A stretch of 64,000 nucleotides of DNA from Gammaproteobacteria bacterium (lineage in GTDB: Bacteria; Pseudomonadota; Gammaproteobacteria; Enterobacterales; Alteromonadaceae), in NCBI GenBank assembly GCA_018826295.1, contig JAHJZX010000006.1, positions 1 through 64,000 of the forward strand, read 5' to 3'. The notes beneath the pieces were generated by a model. It was not told the DNA's origin. It made no database searches and was given only the letters and a program-made list of their open reading frames with translations. Position 1 is the stretch's first letter, and every line of letters starts with the position of its first letter. Below, one piece after another: positions 11,718 to 21,117 of the stretch. The position numbers and the translations under genes are program-made.

Positions 11718-11790
11718 CAACGTAGTAATTACACTGGAAATCCAGCACACTAACGCTATTTATCGCTGATCTTTAAGGAGATCTCTCCCG

Positions 11791-12798
11791 ATGAAATCTT
11801 TGCTACTGCTGTTGAGTGCGGCACTTGGTAGTGCTGACATAGCCCATTTTGAGCAACTGCTGGCTAAATCACAGTATACCGAGCTTGAACATCAGATGAT
11901 CCAAACGCCGGATTATAAACAGCACGGCGACTTGCTCGTTATTTATGCCAAAGCCTTAATCGCTCAACAACGGCTGGATGACGCTAACACCCTGCTTAAT
12001 TTCGCTATTGAGCAATTTCCGCAAAATATTGAACTAAGTTATCTGGCCGGACTAAGTAAAATACGTTTAGCCAGTGACGGCAATGTGTTTGCCGCCAAAG
12101 ATCGCGCTGCCCGCGGGGTCGCTTTACTGCAAAAAGCCATTAGCCTTAAACCAGATCACTACGCCGCCAGAGCAGCACTGATTGACTTTTACAGCATAGC
12201 GCCTGCCGCTGCCGGCGGCGATAAAGCGCTGGCGCAACAGATGACCGAAGAGCTGGCAAAAGACAACCCGGCGCAAGCTTTGTTGGCACAAAGCCGCATG
12301 TTGCTAAACGAAAATAAGCCTAACGAAGCTTTAGCCTTACTAAATAGCATGATGCCCGACCCGCCAACCGCACGGCTACTGGCGCGAAAAGCACAGATCT
12401 TAAATGAGATGGCAGAGTATAAGCAGGCGTTTGAAACCTACAAAGACGCGGCCGAACTGGCGACAGATTTGACCGAGCGCTATAACGCCCTGTATCACAT
12501 AGGTCGCCTGGCGGTAATAGCAGATCAAAGCCCTGATGTTGGCATCAGCGCGCTGCAAAAATACATCAGTTTTTATCAGGACACGGAAAATAAAACCCTA
12601 CCCTGGGCAAAATTACGTTTAGCACAACTGATGTACCGCACCGGTGACAGTTTTGAGGCAAGCTTATTAGTTGGCGGCTTAACAACCACACAAGTGGCAG
12701 ACGAAGAGTTTAATCTGATCCTGGTCAGCTTGCTTAGCGCACTCAAATCTAAAGAGCAATCCAAAGCTAACCAGTTAAACGAGGGTACACCGCCTTAA
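11791..12798 (+). CDS. tetratricopeptide-repeat protein
   Basis: 335 aa, repeated helical hairpins (YAKALIAQQRLDDANTLLNFAIEQFPQN...); good SD AAGGAG upstream. Confidence 0.7.
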   Translation: MKSLLLLLSAALGSADIAHFEQLLAKSQYTELEHQMIQTPDYKQHGDLLVIYAKALIAQQRLDDANTLLNFAIEQFPQNIELSYLAGLSKIRLASDGNVFAAKDRAARGVALLQKAISLKPDHYAARAALIDFYSIAPAAAGGDKALAQQMTEELAKDNPAQALLAQSRMLLNENKPNEALALLNSMMPDPPTARLLARKAQILNEMAEYKQAFETYKDAAELATDLTERYNALYHIGRLAVIADQSPDVGISALQKYISFYQDTENKTLPWAKLRLAQLMYRTGDSFEASLLVGGLTTTQVADEEFNLILVSLLSALKSKEQSKANQLNEGTPP

Positions 12799-12815
12799 CA
12801 GCGGCGTACCCTTTG
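12783..12815. terminator. Terminator hairpin between convergent TPR gene and yceI; loop contains the TPR-gene stop codon
   Basis: GGGTACaCCGC-CTTAACA-GCGGcGTACCC-TTT. Confidence 0.5.
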
Positions 12816-12818
12816 ATA

Positions 12819-13388
12819 TTACTGACGAATACCTTCAACAGTTAAGTCCAGCTGCACGGTAGATGAGGCCGGTCCTAAATCCATTTTGATATTAAAATCT
12901 TTCAGCGTTAAGGTAGTGGTGCCGGCAAAGCCCGCGCGGTAACCACCCCAGGGATCGCTGCCCTCGCCCAGTTTTTCTGCTGCTATTACCACTTCTTTAG
13001 TGACGCCATTTAGTGTCAGGTTGCCGTGCAAATCAAAAGTATCAGCGGCTTTAGGCACAATTTTAGTGCTGACAAAAGTCGCTGCCGGGTGCTTGGCCAC
13101 ATTTAAAAAATCGGCACTGCGTAAGTGCTTATCACGCTCGGCATGGTTAGAGTCGACACTGGCAGTATCTATCGTCAGCTGAATTTTTGACTCGGCCAAT
13201 TTTGCCGCATCATAACTAAAGTTACCCGAAAAGGTATTAAAACGGCCATATAACCAGCTGTAGCCCAAATGGCTAATTTTAAACTGGACAAAAGCGTGGG
13301 CGCCCTGAGTATCTATTGCATATTCAGCAGCTTCGGTAGGTAAAGTCATCATTGCTGCCATCGACGCAGCCAGTAACAGTTTTTTCAT
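12819..13388 (-). CDS. yceI: YceI family periplasmic protein
   Basis: Start refined to [45 protein letters not shown], with signal peptide. Confidence 0.92.
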   Translation of the reverse strand: MKKLLLAASMAAMMTLPTEAAEYAIDTQGAHAFVQFKISHLGYSWLYGRFNTFSGNFSYDAAKLAESKIQLTIDTASVDSNHAERDKHLRSADFLNVAKHPAATFVSTKIVPKAADTFDLHGNLTLNGVTKEVVIAAEKLGEGSDPWGGYRAGFAGTTTLTLKDFNIKMDLGPASSTVQLDLTVEGIRQ

Positions 13389-13401
13389 CGTTATCTCCGG
13401 G

Positions 13402-13950
13402 TTAAGGTTTACGGCCAAACATACGCATCAGCGTATGGTCTTTATCAATAAAATGGTGTTTTACGGCCGCCAGGCCGTGTAAAAGCGCCAAACTAATCAA
13501 AGCATAAGCGGTGTATTCATGGATAAGGCCAGCAATGTCAGCCTGATTAGCAAATAATTTTCCCATTGATGGTACGTCAAACCAGCCAAATACGGCTATG
13601 TCCCTGCCATCTTCTGTAGAAATTAAATATCCGCTTACGACCAACACTAAAATGCCGCAATACAGCGCAAACTGTACCAGCGCAGCAGCACGCCGCTCCC
13701 AATTTTTATGGCTTGCCAAAGCTTGTGGCGCCGGGCTGATAAAACGCCAAAACAGACGTAACAGCATCACCAGTGCCAGCAGAATACCGACACTTTTGTG
13801 CCAGTGCGGTGCAGTACGATACCACTGACTGTAATAGCTCAGATCGACCATCCAGAAGCCGACGGCAAACAAAGCAAAAACGCTGACAGCCACCAGCCAG
13901 TGTATTACAACACTGACAACACCAAATTGAGATTGTGAATTTTTAAGCAT
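13402..13950 (-). CDS. yceJ: cytochrome b561 family protein
   Basis: 182 aa, four hydrophobic segments with conserved His ([36 protein letters not shown]); adjacent to yceI as in E. coli. Confidence 0.9.
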   Translation of the reverse strand: MLKNSQSQFGVVSVVIHWLVAVSVFALFAVGFWMVDLSYYSQWYRTAPHWHKSVGILLALVMLLRLFWRFISPAPQALASHKNWERRAAALVQFALYCGILVLVVSGYLISTEDGRDIAVFGWFDVPSMGKLFANQADIAGLIHEYTAYALISLALLHGLAAVKHHFIDKDHTLMRMFGRKP

Positions 13951-14064
13951 AAGTACTCCTGACAGCGTGCAATAATAACCCTAAATACTAAAACTAAAAT
14001 CGCATTTTTACCGCCTTAACATTCCATTTTATCGAAAGAATAACGTGCTCCGATAAATTTAAGT

Positions 14065-14093
14065 TAAAAAAAAGCCAGCTTAATGCTGGCTTT
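14065..14093 (-). terminator. Rho-independent terminator downstream of trhO
   Basis: AAAGCCAGC-TTAAT-GCTGGCTTT with a T-run on the minus strand. Confidence 0.8.
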
Positions 14094-14115
14094 AGCTAAT
14101 AGCGCAGGTGGCGCT

Positions 14116-15030
14116 TTATTCAAATTTACCGTCGCGGATGTGTTTTTCGCCACGTTGTTTGGCCAGTTCTACCTGGCGCTGCCGCTCAGCAAACGCCGCT
14201 TTTTGCTCAGCTGTAGTTGTGTCATGGCAGTGTGGGCAACTTAAGCCTTTAACATATTGGTCTGACTGCATTTCATCAGCGGATAAAGGCATACGACAGG
14301 CGTAACATTGATCATAACTGCCCTGCTCAAGGCCATGTTTTACCGCTACGCGTTGGTCAAACACAAAGCACTCGCCCTGCCACAGGCTGTTTTCTTCTGG
14401 CATTTCTTCCAGATATTTTAAAATGCCACCATCAAGGTGGTATACCTCGTCAAAGCCCTGTTCTTTCAGGTAGGCAGTCGATTTTTCACAGCGAATACCA
14501 CCGGTACAAAACATCGCCACTTTTTTATGTTTGGTTTTGTCCAGGTTGTCTGCTGCCCACTGTGGAAATTCACGAAAAGTGGTGGTATTTGGATTGACGG
14601 CATTTTTAAAAGTACCAATAGCCACTTCGTAATCGTTGCGGGTATCAATAAGAATAGTATCGGGGTCGTTAATCAACTGGTTCCAGTCATCACCTTTAAC
14701 ATAGGTGCCGACGATATGTGCCGGATTAATGCCAGGTACCCCCATAGTGACAATTTCGTTCTTCAGTTTGACTTTAGTACGGTAAAACGCCAACTCGTCA
14801 GATAGTGACTCTTTGTAGCTCATACCCGCGAAGCGGCCATCGGCATCCAACCAGGCTTTTACTGCATCTACACCTTCACGTGGGCCACAGATAGTGCCAT
14901 TTATGCCTTCCTCTGCCAGCAACAAGGTACCTTTTACCTTATTGGCGACCATATGATCATACAAGGCATCGCGCAAACTGACATAGTCAGATAACTGAAC
15001 AAACTTATATAAAGCAGCTACTACGTACAT
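14116..15030 (-). CDS. trhO: rhodanese-type tRNA uridine(34) hydroxylase
   Basis: 304 aa, [21 protein letters not shown] rhodanese active site, C-terminal CxxC...CPHCH. Confidence 0.94.
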   Translation of the reverse strand: MYVVAALYKFVQLSDYVSLRDALYDHMVANKVKGTLLLAEEGINGTICGPREGVDAVKAWLDADGRFAGMSYKESLSDELAFYRTKVKLKNEIVTMGVPGINPAHIVGTYVKGDDWNQLINDPDTILIDTRNDYEVAIGTFKNAVNPNTTTFREFPQWAADNLDKTKHKKVAMFCTGGIRCEKSTAYLKEQGFDEVYHLDGGILKYLEEMPEENSLWQGECFVFDQRVAVKHGLEQGSYDQCYACRMPLSADEMQSDQYVKGLSCPHCHDTTTAEQKAAFAERQRQVELAKQRGEKHIRDGKFE

Positions 15031-15125
15031 AATTTACCTCTTGCAGTGCCGGAGCGTAAATCCGGAGCAATATTAAAAACCGCGCGTATTATAGCCATGA
15101 TACGGCTGATAGCAAGACCATAATA

Positions 15126-15656
15126 TTAATGTGGATATAGTGGCAATGCACTGATATTAAGTTGCAACTGATGTTCACCGTCGGTGATGTGCAGTAAGGG
15201 ATCTTCGCGCCAGACGCTAAGCTGCATATGGCTTTTCAGCATCAGACAAAATGCATCCAGCTGGGTATGATCTAAAGTAAAAATATGCTGATTAAGCGGC
15301 TGAGGTAAATGACGGGCTTTGTCGGTTTCCTGCTCGTCCAGCACCAGTATTAATTTATCGGCCTGGTGCGCTGCCCGCAGCAGCCGTTTTTCCGGCACCA
15401 AAGCGACCTGACACCAAAGCTGAACATGTTGGTACTGATCGGCAACATACAGATCGGGTGTCTTACCGCCGGAATCGTCTTTGGCAAAACTGGGGTGCTG
15501 TTCATACAAACTCAGATAAGCCAGTAAGCGTTTGGCAAAATGCTCAGCACTTTCACCCTGCCAGGGTGAAACATAATGCCGCTGCTGTTGATAAGCATGA
15601 CTGGCATCACAACTGTAATTCAGATCCAGACAGATCACCTTGCTGGCCATTTGCAT
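15126..15656 (-). CDS. YaeQ family protein
   Basis: 176 aa; pattern resembles YaeQ (AKRLLAYLSLYEQHPSF, C-terminal LLHITDGEHQLQLNISAL). Confidence 0.7.
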   Translation of the reverse strand: MQMASKVICLDLNYSCDASHAYQQQRHYVSPWQGESAEHFAKRLLAYLSLYEQHPSFAKDDSGGKTPDLYVADQYQHVQLWCQVALVPEKRLLRAAHQADKLILVLDEQETDKARHLPQPLNQHIFTLDHTQLDAFCLMLKSHMQLSVWREDPLLHITDGEHQLQLNISALPLYPH

Positions 15657-15703
15657 AAGCCCAACTCCAGATCGCCAAACCGCATCAGCGACGTGCTCAA
15701 AGT

Positions 15704-16345
15704 TTAGTTGCTAAAACTACTCACTAGCAAATGCATAGCCAGTGCCAACAATAGCAATCCCATTGCACGATCGAACCAGTATCCTTTAAGCAGTAAAAAA
15801 GCCCTTACTTTTGTGTGTGTTAGCAGCATAGATAACATACAAAACCAGGCTGCAGTGGCAACGGCCATATAAACACCGTACATAACTTTGTAAAAAAGTG
15901 GCGTAAGTGGCGAAATAATGACTGCAAATAACGACAAAAAAAACAGCGTAGCCTTAGGGTTTAAGCCGTTGGTAATAAAGCCGGCAATAAAGGCCTTTTT
16001 AGCGGACGGTACTGTGTCATTATCGGCACCGGCAATGGCCTGTTCCGGGTGCGCCGCAGCCTTACTTTTCAAAGCCTGCACACCGATATACGCCAGATAC
16101 GCCGCTGCGGCTAAACTCAGCGCTTTAAACAACCAGGGGGTAGTTTGAATAAGTACGGCAATGCCAACCAGCGACCAGCTAACATGCAGCAGTATCGCCA
16201 GGCCAATGCCTATACTGGCAAAGAGCGCCTGACGCCGGCCAAAACGCACAGCATAACGCAGCACTATGGCAAAATCCGGCCCCGGGCTGGCAACGGCCAT
16301 CAGGTGTACGCTTGCTATTAGTAAAAACTCCGGCCAAAAATTCAT
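15704..16345 (-). CDS. LysE/RhtB family translocator
   Basis: 213 aa, ASPGPDFAIVLRYAVRFGRRQALFASIGIGLA; GFITNGLNPKATLFFLSLFA. Confidence 0.92.
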   Translation of the reverse strand: MNFWPEFLLIASVHLMAVASPGPDFAIVLRYAVRFGRRQALFASIGIGLAILLHVSWSLVGIAVLIQTTPWLFKALSLAAAAYLAYIGVQALKSKAAAHPEQAIAGADNDTVPSAKKAFIAGFITNGLNPKATLFFLSLFAVIISPLTPLFYKVMYGVYMAVATAAWFCMLSMLLTHTKVRAFLLLKGYWFDRAMGLLLLALAMHLLVSSFSN

Positions 16346-16359
16346 ACTACATCCTTAAA

Positions 16360-17694
16360 CTATAAATACCGGTCTTTAAACCGGCCCCATTGATAATACG
16401 CTTGCTGGCCTAAACGGCGAAACTGCGGTAATGGAAAGGGTGTTAAACCGCTTTGATAAATAGGCAAAGCCGGTAACGTTACACCACTGGCCAGCTGTGC
16501 CAGGCGTTTGCCGGCCAGACTACTGAATGACAAGCCACTACCGCAGTATCCCGCCGCATAAAATAAGCCTGGTTCGCTCTCACAGATCCGAGGCATGTCA
16601 TCAAAAGATACCGACACCCAGCCACTCCAGTGGTATGCCATCCCTAACTGCTGCAACTGCGGGAAACACTGTTTTAACGCCACTAACAATCGCTCCGGAT
16701 AACAGGCTTTGTCAGCATCCTTACCATAAACCGCACTTCGGCCACCAAACAACAACCGGTTGTCGGGTAATTTGCGGTAATAATATTTTAACGCCCGGGT
16801 ATCCATTACCAACTGTGTATGGTTAAGTCCGCTGGCCGCTAACTGCTGAGCTGTTAGCGGTTGCGTAACGATAACACTGCTAAGCGCCGGCAAGCTGGCC
16901 CGGTTAAGCTGCGGATAAAAACCTTTGCCGGTGTAGGCATTGGTGGCCAGAATAATTTGCCGGCACCGCACCGTTGCCTGTGGGGTTTGCACAATAAAGC
17001 CCTGGCCACTGCGTTGCCAGCTTAGTACCGGCGTAGCGCCATAAATTACAGCACCGGATTGCTGTGCCAGTTTTGCATAGCCTTGCGCCAGCGCCAACGG
17101 ATTAACACCGAAACAATCCGGAAAACGGATAGCACCAAAAGCCTGCGTATTGTGCATATAACGCTGTTGCAGCTCAGCCTGGCTAACGTATTCCACCTGA
17201 TAGCCAAACTGACGTTGTAAATACTCAGCTTGCTGCGGCAACTGCCGGCCCAGTGCTGCTTTGTGAGCCACTTTTAAATAACCTGGCGCCTGAGCCTGAC
17301 AGTCAATGTCCGCGGCCGTTATAAGCTGCTGTACCCGCTCCAGCGCAGCGCCATATTCCAAATGAAACTGCTGTGCGGTTTCAGTGCCATAGCGCTTTGC
17401 CAATTGAGCCAGACCTAACCGACCAGTGCCCCTGAGCACAAAGCCGGCATTACGGCCGCTACAGCCCCAGCCGCTTTGGTTAGCGTCGAGCACTGTCACC
17501 TCTCGGCCTAATTCGCCAGCCAGCTCAATTGCGCAGCTGAGGCCGGTATAGCCAGCCCCAATCACCAGCACATCGGTACTGATGTCTGCCATAAGCGGAT
17601 TACAAGGCTTAGTGCTGGTGGTACTGGCTGCCCAATACGACGAAGGATACGGCTGTGCGGCAGGTACTGCACGATCAATTAGCGGATCATACAT
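16360..17694 (-). CDS. FAD-dependent oxidoreductase (DadA/PuuB-like amine/glycine oxidase family)
   Basis: DVLVIGAGYTGLSCAIELAGELGREVTVLDANQSGWGCSGRNAGFV; start refined to MYDPLIDR at 17694. Confidence 0.88.
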   Translation of the reverse strand: MYDPLIDRAVPAAQPYPSSYWAASTTSTKPCNPLMADISTDVLVIGAGYTGLSCAIELAGELGREVTVLDANQSGWGCSGRNAGFVLRGTGRLGLAQLAKRYGTETAQQFHLEYGAALERVQQLITAADIDCQAQAPGYLKVAHKAALGRQLPQQAEYLQRQFGYQVEYVSQAELQQRYMHNTQAFGAIRFPDCFGVNPLALAQGYAKLAQQSGAVIYGATPVLSWQRSGQGFIVQTPQATVRCRQIILATNAYTGKGFYPQLNRASLPALSSVIVTQPLTAQQLAASGLNHTQLVMDTRALKYYYRKLPDNRLLFGGRSAVYGKDADKACYPERLLVALKQCFPQLQQLGMAYHWSGWVSVSFDDMPRICESEPGLFYAAGYCGSGLSFSSLAGKRLAQLASGVTLPALPIYQSGLTPFPLPQFRRLGQQAYYQWGRFKDRYL

Positions 17695-18262
17695 CGGCGA
17701 ACGCCTTAAACAACAGCTCCATCTCTGCCGCACTGCAGTTACACAGGTTGCCGCACAGCGGACAGATATAACCTGCAGTTACTGACAAATGCCGCCAACG
17801 CTGCGGATGTACTTTCAGCAATCTCGCCCCAGCGTAACTAAAGTAACGCTCGGCGGCATTACCGGGGCTTTCACGCCAGATATGCGCCAAGCCGGCCCGG
17901 GCCCCCTGGTGCGCCAACACCTGAGCCGAGGCTTTTAACAACGCACTGGCCACACCTTTACCGCGCATAGATGCTGCTACTGCCACCGACTTAAAATAAG
18001 CCATTTGCTCAACAGGTACAGACCACAGCACCGTGCTACACCACGAATCTAACTGCCATTGGCCCGGCGCAAAACTAAGCCGGTATCCGACTACTGCACC
18101 GCTGGTGTCCACGGCAACAAAACTGGCATTGAGTTGCTGTTTTATACCTTGCTGGTACATCTGCTGCAGACGGTCGGTATCGAGATAATTATCACCATGT
18201 ACCTGATTCGCCAAGGATATTACCGCAGAAAAGTCGTTTTCGCTCAAAGGAAGCAGTTGCAC
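17687..18262 (-). CDS. GNAT family N-acetyltransferase with Cys-rich C-terminus
   Basis: 191 aa, VAVAASMRGKGVASALLKAS acetyl-CoA motif; C-terminal YICPLCGNLCNCSAAE; stop overlaps next start (ATGTATGA). Confidence 0.82.
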   Translation of the reverse strand: MQLLPLSENDFSAVISLANQVHGDNYLDTDRLQQMYQQGIKQQLNASFVAVDTSGAVVGYRLSFAPGQWQLDSWCSTVLWSVPVEQMAYFKSVAVAASMRGKGVASALLKASAQVLAHQGARAGLAHIWRESPGNAAERYFSYAGARLLKVHPQRWRHLSVTAGYICPLCGNLCNCSAAEMELLFKAFADV

Positions 18263-18479
18263 TGAGAAACTCCGTCAGGCTTTTTTGCAGTTATAAACAG
18301 TCTGCAACGGACAATCAATCTGTTTTTTTAAGACTTCAAAGCCGAAATTACCTACTTTCAAGACAAAATAACAAAAAACTACGTTAGACAACGGCGCATT
18401 TATCTCATATTGTTAATTGGACGCAAAAATAAAAGCATAAGCGTCTGGTATCAAAATAATAATCCAGGAAATATCACTC

Positions 18480-21038
18480 ATGAAAAATCATAATAACTAC
18501 CATCCGCTAAGCCGTGCGATAAAATATGCTTTGGCGGCGTCGCTAACATTGGGCGTTACTGCAACCGCTACAGCACAGGATGCTGCGCCGGATACGGCGA
18601 AAAAAGAGCAAGCCGTAGAGAAGATCGCCGTTGTCGGTACCCGCTCTGCCCCCCGCTCTATTGGTGATTCGCCGGTCCCGGTCGACATTATCGGTGGTGA
18701 AGAACTGAACAAAAACGGTAATTCCGATATGCTGAATTTGATCAGCACCACAGTACCGTCACTCAATGTGCACGCACAACCTATCAGCGATGCCGCGACA
18801 TTGATCCGGCCTATCAACTTACGCGGTCTGTCGTCTGACAGTACGCTGGTGCTGCTAAACGGTAAACGCCGGCACCGTGCTTCGGTTATATCTTTCCTCG
18901 GTGGTGGTATCAATGACGGTGCTCAGGGCCCAGACTTGTCGGTAATACCTGGCATTGCGATGAAACAGGTAGAAATATTACGTGACGGCGCCGCAGCACA
19001 ATACGGTTCAGATGCCATTGCCGGCGTAGTCAATTTTGTCTTAAAAGATGCCTCTGATGGCGGCACCATTGAAATTAAACACGGCGAATACTACGCCGGT
19101 GATGGCACCTCGACAGAGATCGCTGCAAACGTCGGTATGCCGCTGACCAAAGACGGCTTTGTTAACTTCAGCCTGCAATATAAAAATGTTGATGCGACCA
19201 GCCGCAGCGTACAACGTGATGATGCTCAGGGGCTGATCGATGCGGGTAACACCTCTGTATTGACACCAGCCCAGGTTTGGGGCGCACCGGAAATTAACGA
19301 CGACATAACCATATTTGCCAACGCCGGTTTAGATTTAGATAACGGTGGTCAGGCTTACATGTTTGGTAACTACTCTGAACGCGATGTCCGTGGTGGCTTC
19401 TACTTCCGTAACCCGCATAACCGCGGTGGCGTATTTTCCAATGACGGCGGTGAAACGCTGGAGGTTGTTGATACCACGGGCGCTGGCGGTTGCGCCAATG
19501 TGCCGATTTCAGGCTTAGATCATCAGCAAATCACCAGCGCGGTTAATGCCCTGCCAAACAACTGTTTTACTTTCTTCCAAATGTTCCCGGGTGGTTTTAC
19601 CCCTAATTTTGGCGGTAATATTACCGATACCTCATTGGCCATAGGCACTAAAGGTGAGTTTAAAGGCGGTTATTTTGACGGTGTTCTTTACGATTTCAGC
19701 GGTGTAGTCGGACGCAGTGAATCAATGTTCCAGCTGTTTAATTCAGTAAACGCGTCTTTAGGCCCGGATACGCCAACAGACTTCGATGCCGGTAAATATA
19801 TCCAGTTAGAAAAAACCTTTACAGCCGACTTTGTTAAGTATGTTCCTGCCGGCTTGTATGAAGATCTGACCGTTGCATTCGGTGCGCAGTGGACCGAAGA
19901 AACGTTCGAAATTGTTGCCGGTGAACAGGCATCATGGGAAGTGGGCCCTTACGTTGATCAGTTAAGCAATGGCTCCAATGGTTTCCCTGGTTTCCAACCA
20001 CAAACTGCTGGCACCTCAAGTCGGCGTAACTATGCCGCCTATGTTGATATCGAAGCTGAGTTTACTGAAGACCTGCTCGGTGCTCTGGCGGTGCGTTTTG
20101 AAGACTATGACTCTTTTGGCACCACGACCAACTATAAACTGACCGGCCAGTATCGTATTAACGATGACTGGGCGCTGCGTGCCTCAACCAGTACCGGCTT
20201 CCGCGCACCTACTGTTGGTCAGGCCAACGTCAGCAACGTTCGTACAGAGCTAAACCAGGGTGTGTTAGTTGACGTCGGCGTACTACCGCCAACTAATCCG
20301 GTTGCCATTTTAAAAGGCGCAACTGAATTAACACCAGAAGAGTCAACAAGCTACGCTTTAGGCTTGGTATACACTGGCTATGATTTCTTTGTCACAGCCG
20401 ACTACTACCGTATTGATGTTGACGACCGCATTAGTCAGTCTGCTGCGTTTGAAATTACGCCGGAAGAAATTGCCGCACTAAAAGCTGCCGGTGTGCGCGG
20501 TATTGATTCACTAACCAGTATCACCTATCTGACCAACGACTTTGATACCCGTACTCAGGGTATTGATATCGTGGCCAATTACGCTATGGATGCCTTTAAT
20601 GGCCGCAGCAGCTTCGCGCTGGCGTACAACTGGAACGACACTGAAGTTACCCGTTTCAGTGACATTACCGGTGAGTTCCGTGTATCGCGGTTAGAGGACG
20701 ACTTACCTAAACATCGGGCTACCTTTACCTGGACGCAAACCTGGGATGACTGGACTGCATTTGTGCGGACTAACTATTACGGCACCTATCAGGGTGTTCA
20801 CGCCGATGATCCGGGCTTTGCGGTCAAAGCAACCTGGGAAGTAACCCTGGATGCCGAAGTGAGCTACTATATTAACGACAGCTTTATCGTGTCTGTTGGC
20901 GCGCAAAACCTGCTGGATAACGATCCGGCTGAATTACCAGCCGAATGGCAGGGTATTTTGGGTGGCAAATATTTTGAAACCTCTCCCATGGGTATCAATG
21001 GTGGTTATTACTACTTAAAAGGCACCTATAAGTTCTGA
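18480..21038 (+). CDS. TonB-dependent receptor
   Basis: 852 aa, signal peptide, VEILRDGAAAQYGSDAIAGVVNFVLK plug, C-terminal aromatic GGYYYLKGTYKF. Confidence 0.95.
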   Translation: MKNHNNYHPLSRAIKYALAASLTLGVTATATAQDAAPDTAKKEQAVEKIAVVGTRSAPRSIGDSPVPVDIIGGEELNKNGNSDMLNLISTTVPSLNVHAQPISDAATLIRPINLRGLSSDSTLVLLNGKRRHRASVISFLGGGINDGAQGPDLSVIPGIAMKQVEILRDGAAAQYGSDAIAGVVNFVLKDASDGGTIEIKHGEYYAGDGTSTEIAANVGMPLTKDGFVNFSLQYKNVDATSRSVQRDDAQGLIDAGNTSVLTPAQVWGAPEINDDITIFANAGLDLDNGGQAYMFGNYSERDVRGGFYFRNPHNRGGVFSNDGGETLEVVDTTGAGGCANVPISGLDHQQITSAVNALPNNCFTFFQMFPGGFTPNFGGNITDTSLAIGTKGEFKGGYFDGVLYDFSGVVGRSESMFQLFNSVNASLGPDTPTDFDAGKYIQLEKTFTADFVKYVPAGLYEDLTVAFGAQWTEETFEIVAGEQASWEVGPYVDQLSNGSNGFPGFQPQTAGTSSRRNYAAYVDIEAEFTEDLLGALAVRFEDYDSFGTTTNYKLTGQYRINDDWALRASTSTGFRAPTVGQANVSNVRTELNQGVLVDVGVLPPTNPVAILKGATELTPEESTSYALGLVYTGYDFFVTADYYRIDVDDRISQSAAFEITPEEIAALKAAGVRGIDSLTSITYLTNDFDTRTQGIDIVANYAMDAFNGRSSFALAYNWNDTEVTRFSDITGEFRVSRLEDDLPKHRATFTWTQTWDDWTAFVRTNYYGTYQGVHADDPGFAVKATWEVTLDAEVSYYINDSFIVSVGAQNLLDNDPAELPAEWQGILGGKYFETSPMGINGGYYYLKGTYKF

Positions 21039-21066
21039 TCAGCTCATAGCTAAGTTGCCAATGTAA

Positions 21067-21096
21067 AAATCCGCCTTAACCGGCGGATTTTTTTTA
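21067..21096 (+). terminator. Rho-independent terminator after TonB receptor gene
   Basis: AAATCCGCC-TTAACC-GGCGGATTTTTTTT. Confidence 0.88.
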
Positions 21097-21117
21097 ATCA
21101 AAAACTATTGCCAGCGG

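Noticed and set aside
13388-13418. Overlap between yceI and yceJ reading frames as drawn in the ORF track
   Set aside because: The upstream start of the 199-aa ORF is unlikely; the signal peptide start [14 protein letters not shown] at 13388 with GGAGATAACG SD removes the overlap.
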